Source: Lichenicoccus sp965277665 (lineage in GTDB: Bacteria > Pseudomonadota > Alphaproteobacteria > Acetobacterales > Acetobacteraceae). From it: a DNA stretch of 64,000 bases. The notes below the pieces were generated by a model. The model had not been told where the DNA came from. It saw nothing but the letters and a program-made list of their open reading frames with translations, and ran no database searches. The position numbers were made by a program, and so were the translations under genes. Each line of letters begins with the position of its first letter. The first letter of the stretch is position 1. Below are positions 58,501-64,000 of the stretch, in pieces. The DNA is taken from NCBI RefSeq assembly GCF_965277665.1, contig NZ_OZ255835.1, positions 3,596,001 through 3,660,000 on the forward strand, written 5' to 3'.

Positions 58501-59415
58501 GTAGTGCCCGGCGAAGCGCGGGAGGCCCCGGGCCACGTTGGTCCACTCGGTGAAACCCTCGCCCCACCACTCGTCGTTCTGCTTCACGGCGTGGAACTGC
58601 GGCAGGTAGTAGGCGAGCATCTGCACCCGCCGTGCGGCACCGCTCGGCAGCGGGCGCACCGGCTCGAAATAGGCACCGGGCTGGGTGGTGCGGCGCATCT
58701 CGCGCGGGATGCTGGTCTCGTTGCGCGGCAGCGCCGGATGCACCTCCGGATCGTCGCGATGCGAGAGATAATGCAGCAGCGGATTGGTGGCGTTGTCGTG
58801 GCGCAGGTAGCGCTTGCGGTAGAAGGCCGGATCGAATCCCTCGAACGGACGCCGCGCCTCGCGAAAGCCCTGCACCATGTAGTGTTCGAGGGGATCAAGG
58901 CCGGCGGCGGCGACATCCGGATAGGCGCGAAGGTAGAAGCCGGCATCGAACTCCGGCAGCGCGCTCACCGCGCCGTCGGCCCGATGCAGCAGGAAGTGCC
59001 GCAGGCCGAGCATGCCGTCCGGCACTGCATAGGTGCGCAGGTACCACAGCGGATCGAACCAGGCGATCGGGCGGTTGCCGGCGGTCTCGCCGCGCGCGAT
59101 GTAGTGCAGCAGCGGATCGATGCAGGCGGCGGCCACGTCCGGATATTGCGAGAGGTACCAGCGCGGGTCGAAGTACAGGTTGGGCTTGCGGCCCTCGCGC
59201 CATCCGTAGTTGTGGTAGTGCGACAACGCCTCGGAACCGAGCCCGGCGAGGTCCGGGTTGCCGCCGAGATAGAAGTCGCAGTCGAACAGGCCGGAATGGC
59301 CGATCACCTGCAGGGCCCCGAATGGCGGCTTGGCGACGCCGCCACCCTGCGCTGCCGGATCGTCGGCGACGAGCGGGGCCGTGGCGACTGGACGGCTTGC
59401 CGTTTCCGCTGACAT
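55561..59415 (-). CDS. Multidomain glycosyltransferase (WbsX + GT4 + GT2)
   Basis: 1284 residues. 40-225: four repeats of the FDPxWYLxxYPDVAxxxxDP / LLHY type, found in surface-polysaccharide proteins. About 265-605: WbsX-type domain, LAYYLPQFHAVKQNDEWWGE, TEWTNVARG, ANENWTRRWDG, INAWNEWAEGAYLEPD. About 615-960: GT4-like domain, ILLVGHDAFQAGAQSLLLHV, LLVGMGYGDLRKGFDLFL, TSREDPLPSVVMEAMAAGLS, GGIPELIEQHGG. About 970-1230: GT2 domain, ISVVVPSYNYARYMKQRLAS, VLDDASTDDSVAV, WIAEADDAAEPL with the Asp pair, GDWRLYIEMLR. No membrane segments. Likely builds a cell-surface glycan in several steps. Divergent from metX. Confidence 0.9.
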   Translation of the reverse strand: MSAETASRPVATAPLVADDPAAQGGGVAKPPFGALQVIGHSGLFDCDFYLGGNPDLAGLGSEALSHYHNYGWREGRKPNLYFDPRWYLSQYPDVAAACIDPLLHYIARGETAGNRPIAWFDPLWYLRTYAVPDGMLGLRHFLLHRADGAVSALPEFDAGFYLRAYPDVAAAGLDPLEHYMVQGFREARRPFEGFDPAFYRKRYLRHDNATNPLLHYLSHRDDPEVHPALPRNETSIPREMRRTTQPGAYFEPVRPLPSGAARRVQMLAYYLPQFHAVKQNDEWWGEGFTEWTNVARGLPRFAGHYQPRIPRDLGHYSLTGVQTMRRQAEMARNAGIAGFVFYFYWFNGTRLLDAPLEALLADRSIDMPFCLMWANENWTRRWDGSEHDILISQDFRAEDEPAMIDCFGRHFADPRYIRLQGRPLLMIYRAGLVPDTKRTIGRWRELFMQRCGEDPIFLMSQAFGDSDPRPFGIDGAIEFPPHKVVDGLATINAQLDLLDTEFTAQVYDYDQIVERSLAAAVPDFPLVRTACPSWDNDARRQGSGLVMHGSTPAKYQAWLEGLMRQALAHPFFGSAIVCINAWNEWAEGAYLEPDLHHGAAYLNATARAVSGYGAATRPGRILLVGHDAFQAGAQSLLLHVGRQLARAHGVEISFLLLAGGPMLEGYQAIGPTRVLAADDPALPGHLERLRRDGFDNAIVNSAASGAAGARLHAADIGFALLVHELPAVIAEKHLQPPLAAAAALARIVVFPATVVQNAVGRLLAIPDARTRLLPQGLYRDCRYSARMRLALRARIGIPKDDLLLVGMGYGDLRKGFDLFLQLWRTLQVPAQVPARSRARCGQRVARVHCLWLGDLDPSLRLYLQAELDLALASGRFHLPGHVQNAPDYLSAADAFVLTSREDPLPSVVMEAMAAGLSCVAFAGSGGIPELIEQHGGGALAPLGDLQGMAGHALALAARTHAQSTAARAAAGRRAAARFDFAAYVASLMALAQPALPRISVVVPSYNYARYMKQRLASILAQTQPVLEVIVLDDASTDDSVAVARAAAAEWNRDVRVVAAQRNSGSVFRQWHRAATEARGDWVWIAEADDAAEPLMLERLVQAMQQACAIGREVTMVFCDSQAIDEEGTLTSDSYKPYFATTAGTTLDQDGLHEGADFVRDCLSERNLILNASGVLFSREALRQALAACGEELFAFRMAGDWRLYIEMLRAPGARIAYVAAPLNIHRRHARSATHRLAGQKHLGEVARIHRLVGRGPSLLDADRTRQRTYRDQLARQLGLRVLGE

Positions 59416-59443
59416 GATCGTGATCCGACCGGGCTGGAGGTCT

Positions 59444-59458
59444 CTAACAATTCGTTAG
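59444..59458. promoter_or_regulatory. Short palindrome in the metX/glycosyltransferase divergent region
   Basis: CTAAC-AATTC-GTTAG lies 29 bases upstream of the glycosyltransferase start within the 184-base divergent spacer. It could be an operator; no regulator is assigned. No SAM-II blocks are seen before metX. Confidence 0.35.
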
Positions 59459-59599
59459 GTAACGTAGGCGTGATTAGCCTGTGGGTAAAGTGCTGTCATG
59501 CGAGCAATGCAGCGATTGGGCGAGCCGTGCGTCCCGGATGACGGTGCAGGCCGCATCTGGCATGATGCGCCCACGATGTTGCCGCTGTAGACCCTCCGG

Positions 59600-60805
59600 A
59601 TGGATCAGCCGACCGCTCCGACCACGACCGTTCATCGCTGCATCTCGTTGCCGGGCGGCCTGACGCTCGATTGCGGCGTGCATCTGGCATGCCTCGAGAT
59701 TGCCGTATGCAGCTATGGAACGCTGAACCAGGCGGCCGACAACGCGATCCTGGTCTGCCATGCGCTGACCGGCGATCAGTATGCCGCCGAGCCGCATCCG
59801 GTGACCGGCAAGCCGGGCTGGTGGTCGCGCATGGTGGGCGCCGGCCGGCCGATCGATACCGACCGCTTCTTCGTGTTGTGCATGAATGTGCTGGGTGGCT
59901 GCATGGGGTCGACCGGACCGCGTTCGCCGCGCGGCCGATCTCCCGGGCCGGGCGATGGCGTCGAGCCCTGGGGCACGGATTTCCCGCCGATCACCATACG
60001 CGACATGGTGCGCGCGCAGCGGCTGGTCATCGCCGAGATGGGCATTGCCCGCCTGTTCGCCGTGGTCGGCGGCTCGATGGGCGGCATGCAGGTGCTGCAG
60101 TGGGCCGCGACCTATCCTGACCTGGTGTTCGCCGCCGTGCCGATCGCGACCGCGCCGTTTCATTCCGCCCAGAACATCGCCTTCAACGAGGTCAGCCGGC
60201 AGGCGATCTTTGCCGATCCGGACTGGCAGGGAGGCCGCTACTGGTCGGACGGCCGCATCCCGTCGCGCGGTCTCGCGGTGGCGCGCATGATGGCGCACAT
60301 CACCTATCTGTCGGAGGAGGCCCTGACACGGAAGTTCGGCCGCCGGCTCCGGCGCGATCCGTACAACGCCGAGGCGCCGCTCGCCCTGTTCGGCGAGATG
60401 TTCGAGGTCGAAAGCTACCTTCGCCACCAGGGCAGCAGCTTCGTATCCCGGTTCGATGCGAATTCGTACCTGACCATCACCAGGGCAATGGATTATTTCG
60501 ATCTCGCCGCGGATCATGACGGCGATCTCGCGGCTGCCTTCCGCCAAACCGCGACACGCTTCTGCGTCATCTCGTTCTCCTCGGACTGGCTGTTCCCGAC
60601 CGCGCAATCGCGCACGGTGGCACGCGCCCTCAACCGGGCCGCGGCCAATGTCAGCTTCGTCGAGATCGACAGCGACAAGGGCCACGATGCGTTCCTGCTC
60701 GACGAGCCGGCGCTGGATCGGACGATACGTGGATTCCTGGCTGGAGCCGCCGAACATGCCGGGCTGCAGCACCAGCCGGTCGATCAAGCTCCTTTCGTCG
60801 TCTGA
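59600..60805 (+). CDS. metX: Homoserine O-acetyltransferase MetX
   Basis: 401 residues, alpha/beta-hydrolase. YGTLNQAADNAILVCHALTG, NVLGGCMGSTGP, the nucleophile in VVGGSMGGMQVLQW, ISFSSDWLFPTAQSR and the His in DSDKGHDAFLLDEP form the MetX set. The enzyme activates homoserine for methionine synthesis. metW follows after 9 bases, the usual alphaproteobacterial order. Confidence 0.95.
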   Translation: MDQPTAPTTTVHRCISLPGGLTLDCGVHLACLEIAVCSYGTLNQAADNAILVCHALTGDQYAAEPHPVTGKPGWWSRMVGAGRPIDTDRFFVLCMNVLGGCMGSTGPRSPRGRSPGPGDGVEPWGTDFPPITIRDMVRAQRLVIAEMGIARLFAVVGGSMGGMQVLQWAATYPDLVFAAVPIATAPFHSAQNIAFNEVSRQAIFADPDWQGGRYWSDGRIPSRGLAVARMMAHITYLSEEALTRKFGRRLRRDPYNAEAPLALFGEMFEVESYLRHQGSSFVSRFDANSYLTITRAMDYFDLAADHDGDLAAAFRQTATRFCVISFSSDWLFPTAQSRTVARALNRAAANVSFVEIDSDKGHDAFLLDEPALDRTIRGFLAGAAEHAGLQHQPVDQAPFVV

Positions 60806-60814
60806 GGGATCGGC

Positions 60815-61519
60815 ATGCGTCTCGACCAGAAGCTGATTGCCGACATGATCGTGCCGCACTCGCGGGTGCTCGATATCGGCAGCGGCGACGGGTCGCTGAT
60901 CGAGCACCTGTTCCGCACCCGCGACTGCGATGCACGCGGCATCGAGATCGACATGGCGGAGGTGACACGTTCGGTCGCACACGGCCTGCCGGTGATGCAT
61001 GGCGATGCCGACAGCGATCTTGCCCATTATCCCGACAGTGCCTTCGACTATGTCGTGCTGTCGCGTACCCTGCAGGCGGTCGAGCGGCCGCGCGAGGTGC
61101 TGCGACAGATGCTGCGTATCGGCACCCGTGCCGTCGTCAGCTTTCCCAATTTCGGCCACTGGCGACTGCGCTGGCAACTCCTGCTGCGCGGCCGCATGCC
61201 GATGACCGACACCTGGGCGACCTGCTGGTACGAAACGCCCAACATCCATCCCTGCACGATCCGCGACTTCGTCTCGCTGTGCGGCAGCGAGGGCTATACG
61301 ATCCAGCGCTGGCTCGCGGTCGATGACAAGGGCGACCGGGCGCCCTGGCAGCGATCCATCCAGCTCGCCAACCTGTTCGGCGAGCAGGCGCTGTTCCTGC
61401 TGCATCGTGCCGAGCCGGTTGCCGATCCAAGCGGGCGCGCCCGGGTTCAGGCCAGCAGGTCGAGCAGCGAGGACGCGGTCGAGGACGCGGTCGAGCCGGC
61501 GGTGGAAGCGGCCGTCTGA
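60815..61519 (+). CDS. metW: Methionine biosynthesis protein MetW
   Basis: 234 residues. SAM-methyltransferase-like fold: VLDIGSGDGSLIEHLFRTRD, ARGIEIDMAEVTRSVAHGLP, DYVVLSRTLQAVERPREVLR, VVSFPNFGHWRLRWQLLLRG and NIHPCTIRDFVSLC are typical of MetW, which is required with MetX for efficient homoserine acetylation. The C-terminal ~25 residues are an acidic repeat (EDAVEDAVEPAVEAAV) made by a short DNA duplication, overlapping the small minus-strand gene. Confidence 0.92.
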   Translation: MRLDQKLIADMIVPHSRVLDIGSGDGSLIEHLFRTRDCDARGIEIDMAEVTRSVAHGLPVMHGDADSDLAHYPDSAFDYVVLSRTLQAVERPREVLRQMLRIGTRAVVSFPNFGHWRLRWQLLLRGRMPMTDTWATCWYETPNIHPCTIRDFVSLCGSEGYTIQRWLAVDDKGDRAPWQRSIQLANLFGEQALFLLHRAEPVADPSGRARVQASRSSSEDAVEDAVEPAVEAAV

Positions 61520-61668
61520 GCGGCTGCCGGAAGTGCGGGCGCCTTGTGGCCACCATGATGATGGCCGCGCACCATGCCGGTCTGCTCCGCCGGAACAGCC
61601 TGCTGCAGCTTCTGGATCTGCTGGGTCAAAACCGCCGATCCGGCTGCCGCGACGCTGGCGATGCTCAT
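61447..61668 (-). CDS. Small hypothetical protein overlapping the metW 3' end
   Basis: 73 residues from ATG 61668, preceded by AGGAGGGTTTCG, the strongest ribosome binding site in the area. MSIASVAAAGSAVLTQQIQK is a helix, then a His-rich stretch (GHHHGGHK) and an Ala/Ser/Thr tail. No family is recognised. Its last 73 bases are antisense to metW, so the repeat at the end of metW is shared. Confidence 0.5.
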   Translation of the reverse strand: MSIASVAAAGSAVLTQQIQKLQQAVPAEQTGMVRGHHHGGHKAPALPAAAQTAASTAGSTASSTASSLLDLLA

Positions 61669-61752
61669 CGAAACCCTCCTGGCCTGCATTGGACGTCGTC
61701 AATTTGCGCTGCAAGCGTGAAGCAGCGGTTAACGGGGCGGGAGAAGGTCTAG

Positions 61753-62430
61753 CTAGTTGTCCGGCGTGTTGGCGAGCCAGACGGTCTGGGCACGGCCGTC
61801 GCGCATCGAAACCGTCAGAGTGAACGAGCCCGAGGCGGCGTCACCCGCCGGCAGCGCGAACGCGGTGCGTCCGTCGCGCTTCGGGACATGGCCGTATATG
61901 CCGGCGATCCGCTCGGCCTGCGTGCCGGGGCGGATGATGCGCGCATCGAGGGTGAGATCCGGTTCGCGCTCCGGGACCGGGCAAGTGCTGCCATCCTGGC
62001 GGATGCCGTCGAGCGCGATCGCCGTCACCGCATGCGAGCGGCCGGTCGCCTCGGCATCGGAGAGCAGCCACAGGGTCAGCGCCGGCGCCTCGTCGTGTGG
62101 GTTCCTGCTGCCGGCCGGGACATCGAGGCGCGCGCAGGTCCAGTACACGCTGTCGCCGGCATCGCCCTGGTGGCGCACCGCAATGCCGAGGCCGGCGGCG
62201 AGGCGGTCGATCCCGGTACGGCCGAACGCCAAGGCCACGCCGGCGACGCGGATGGTCCCGAGCGGCGGCATGTCGGCAGGTGCGGGATAGGGGTCGGGCA
62301 ATTCCGCGCGCAGCATCTGCTGCATGAACGAGGGCAGCGTGGCGGCACTCGCCGGCGATGCGAGCGCCCCGAGCGACAGCACCAGCAGTGCGGCCCAGCC
62401 GGGCGTTGCGGCATGGAGCAGGTTCAGCAC
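61753..62430 (-). CDS. Exported hypothetical protein
   Basis: 225 residues from GTG 62430, five bases after GGAG; the frame extends upstream without homology. Signal peptide (GWAALLVLSLGALASPASA). The mature part has repeated beta-strand-like segments (DSVYWTCARLDVPAGS, HAVTAIALDGIRQDGSTCPV, DGRTAFALPAGDAASGSFTL) and two cysteines that could pair. No family is recognised. Confidence 0.6.
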   Translation of the reverse strand: MLNLLHAATPGWAALLVLSLGALASPASAATLPSFMQQMLRAELPDPYPAPADMPPLGTIRVAGVALAFGRTGIDRLAAGLGIAVRHQGDAGDSVYWTCARLDVPAGSRNPHDEAPALTLWLLSDAEATGRSHAVTAIALDGIRQDGSTCPVPEREPDLTLDARIIRPGTQAERIAGIYGHVPKRDGRTAFALPAGDAASGSFTLTVSMRDGRAQTVWLANTPDN

Positions 62431-62743
62431 CACCGCTCCGGCCAGCGAGGCGGTGGCCGGAGCAACACAGCGCTCCGGCGTGCAAAATCTAGTGTTTAGC
62501 CGATTCTGCACACAGGCTTGTGCACAGATCGCGCCATGGGATCCCGCCAGTTTCTGCTCCCTTCTGTTCACCCCGACATCCAGGTACTGGTGCAATGCAC
62601 GCCCCCCGGGGGGTCCGGCGAGCCGCCCGGCATTGTGGTGCCGATAGGTGTCCTCGATCAAACGCCACACCTTGCCCGGCGACGGCAGAAGCAGCATGAC
62701 CGAGGCACTCAACACCACCACCACTCCGGGGATCTGCAACGTG
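62431..62743. other. Divergent spacer before the DUF4142 gene
   Basis: About 310 bases. A perfect 18-base palindrome TGCACA-caggct-TGTGCA lies at 62507-62524. No other structure or gene is convincing. Confidence 0.45.
62507..62524. promoter_or_regulatory. Operator-like palindrome
   Basis: TGCACA-N6-TGTGCA between two divergent genes for exported proteins, about 80 bases before the minus-strand start. The binding protein is unknown. Confidence 0.35.
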
Positions 62744-63235
62744 ATGCGGGCTGTTTCGATCGGCGTCGTCGGGCTCGTCCTGTCGATCACCTCGGCATCG
62801 GCCCGGGATGCCAGGGACGAGATCGACTTCGTCACCAGAGCGTCCATCGGCAATCTCGTCGCGACGGCGGAGTCCCGCCTGGCGTTGGATCGGACCACCA
62901 GTCCCGAGGTGAGAGCCTTCGCGAGCCAGCTGGTCCAGGCCCATGCGGCGGCGGAAGCGGCGCTGCAGGCTGCGGCAGCAGGCTCCGGGGCCGCGGTCTC
63001 GACGACGCCGGACGCGGATCATCAGGCGAGCATGACGGCCCTGCAAGGCAAGTCCGGCAGGGACTTCGACGAAGCCTACGTCGCCGATCAGGCTGAAATC
63101 CACTCCAACGCCCTGACCCTCTATGCCGACTACATGCTGCTCGGCGACAACGTCAAACTCGAGGCGCTGGCGATCAAGATGATCCCGATCACCCAGGCGC
63201 AGTTCAAGCGCGCCCAGGATCTCGCCAAAAACTGA
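62744..63235 (+). CDS. DUF4142 exported protein
   Basis: 163 residues from ATG 62744, which opens a signal peptide (MRAVSIGVVGLVLSITSASA); ATG 62696 in frame is an alternative. DUF4142 core: DFVTRASIGNLVATAESRLA, TSPEVRAFASQLVQAHAAAE, MTALQGKSGRDFDEAYVADQ, LGDNVKLEALAIKMIPITQA. These four-helix ferritin-like proteins are periplasmic, function unknown. Confidence 0.85.
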   Translation: MRAVSIGVVGLVLSITSASARDARDEIDFVTRASIGNLVATAESRLALDRTTSPEVRAFASQLVQAHAAAEAALQAAAAGSGAAVSTTPDADHQASMTALQGKSGRDFDEAYVADQAEIHSNALTLYADYMLLGDNVKLEALAIKMIPITQAQFKRAQDLAKN

Positions 63236-63514
63236 CACCCGCCGCGCCGGACAGACCCCCAGTGGCGCCGGACCGATTTTGACGAGGGTGAGCCACGCGA
63301 GCCAGAACACACCACTGCCGATGACAAGATAGAGGCAGGTGAACAGGAAGCCATAGACCCTCGACAGCGCAGAGTGCTGTTTTGTTTGAAAGACCAGTTC
63401 AGGCAGCCCTGCGCAAAGGCTGGCGATGCCGGGTCGCGTCTCAGTTTGAAGTTCAGCTCTGCCCGGGAGCCAACGGCAGCTATCAGGCGAGCGGACCTCC
63501 TGATATAAGACTTA
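63236..63514. other. Spacer with a possible gene remnant
   Basis: 279 bases. One minus-strand frame reads LSRVYGFLFTCLYLVIGSGV then FWLAWLTLVKIG, a hydrophobic stretch near 63265-63370 that looks like one or two membrane helices, but it has no clear start or Shine-Dalgarno. It may be a remnant. Confidence 0.3.
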
Positions 63515-63937
63515 ATGCTGAAACTTACCTGTCTCTGCGGTCAAGTCCGCATCGAAGTGGCAAAGCGGCCGGACTTCATCAACGAGTGCAATTGCACGCT
63601 ATGCAGCAAGTCTGGCGCTCGCTGGTCCTATTTCCACCCCTCCGAAGTCAGCATCGAGGGCGCGACCAGAGAATATAGCCGGGAAGACAAAGACGATCCG
63701 GCCGCAGAAATCAACTTCTGCGGCCGATGTGGTTCGACTACGCATTTCACGCTGACGCAGAGCGCCATATCGAGATTCGGCAATGTCCAGACGGGCGTTA
63801 ATATGTCGCTGGCAGATGAAAGCGATCTCGTCGGAATCGAGCTTCGTTACCCTGACGGACGGGCTTGGTCGGGCGGGGCCGACTTCGGCTATGTGCGCGA
63901 GCCCCGAGTCATTGGCCAAAGCGCGGCCTCGCAATGA
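63515..63937 (+). CDS. GFA/CENP-V domain protein
   Basis: 140 residues. Zinc ligands of the GFA fold: CLCGQVRIE, ECNCTLCSKSGARWSYFHP, and FCGRCGSTTHFT; these correspond to the C-x-C, C-x-x-C and C-x-x-C sites. The family was named for glutathione-dependent formaldehyde-activating enzyme, but most members have unproved function. No ribosome binding site is strong. It is the last gene of the window. Confidence 0.87.
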   Translation: MLKLTCLCGQVRIEVAKRPDFINECNCTLCSKSGARWSYFHPSEVSIEGATREYSREDKDDPAAEINFCGRCGSTTHFTLTQSAISRFGNVQTGVNMSLADESDLVGIELRYPDGRAWSGGADFGYVREPRVIGQSAASQ

Positions 63938-64000
63938 CTACTTACGAGGATTGCTGCTAAGGCGAGAGCCAAACTGAGACACGACCCGATGGCGACCTTG

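Noticed and set aside
57361..59412. 683-residue plus-strand ORF opposite the multidomain glycosyltransferase
   Set aside because: Antisense shadow of the recognised glycosyltransferase frame.
59474..61714. 746-residue minus-strand ORF opposite metX-metW
   Set aside because: No domain and antisense to two recognised genes.
63259..63378. Minus-strand membrane-like fragment as a gene
   Set aside because: No start codon with ribosome site and no conserved length; kept only as a possible remnant.

Overview
The window looks like an alphaproteobacterial chromosome, most likely a member of the Acetobacteraceae. This rests on the uniformly high GC, the 16S and 23S sequences, the rrn order 16S-tRNA-Ile-tRNA-Ala-23S-5S-tRNA-fMet, the flgE-flgK-flgL-flbT run, and a metZ gene under a SAM-II riboswitch. 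No species is assigned.

Layout. 1-5953 holds flagellar genes: a probable fliK end on the minus strand, then flgE, flgK, flgL and flbT on the plus strand. A thioredoxin-fold/2-oxoglutarate dioxygenase fusion, a 15-bp minisatellite and clpB follow. 10122-15911 is a complete rRNA operon with promoter, processing stems and terminator. 16040-17160 is a decayed sugar transporter. 17212-25942 is housekeeping: ymdB-like phosphodiesterase, 5-FCL, a 6S RNA candidate, zapA, thiE, two lipoproteins, the complete EF-P modification set (epmA, epmB, efp) and a suhB-like phosphatase. 26015-27902 carries a probable polymorphic toxin and its immunity gene. 28136-31230 is an envelope operon (OmpA-like, MotA/ExbB-like, MotB-like). 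31238-34233 has pfkB, aroA, a TPR gene and rpmJ. 34380-43458 has a Cox11-cytochrome c fusion, a CocE hydrolase, a glycosyltransferase and a very long smc. 43490-48136 has dsbA-like, osmC, dciA-like, mutY, truncated cysG, moaB and cynS. 48201-56000 has a TetR-controlled membrane protein, a POTRA-only protein, folE, apaG, metZ, tRNA-Gly and small conserved genes. 55561-61519 has a 1284-residue multi-glycosyltransferase opposite metX-metW. The last 2.5 kb holds small exported proteins and a GFA-family protein.

The least expected content is a family of five related elements of about 160-178 bp (at about 12178, 38716, 50435, 53332 and 54373). They have long terminal inverted repeats plus internal hairpins, and paired positions change together between copies. 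Every copy abuts a gene end: stop codons of smc, the POTRA gene and the DUF427 gene, the CCA end of tRNA-Gly, and the tRNA-Ile/tRNA-Ala spacer. They behave like a mobile or regulatory structured repeat that has been inserted or retained at 3' ends.

Methionine synthesis is spread over three genes in the window: metX makes O-acetylhomoserine, metW is its usual partner, and metZ performs sulfhydrylation under SAM-II control. The EF-P set is self-contained except for the hydroxylase EpmC, which is not seen.
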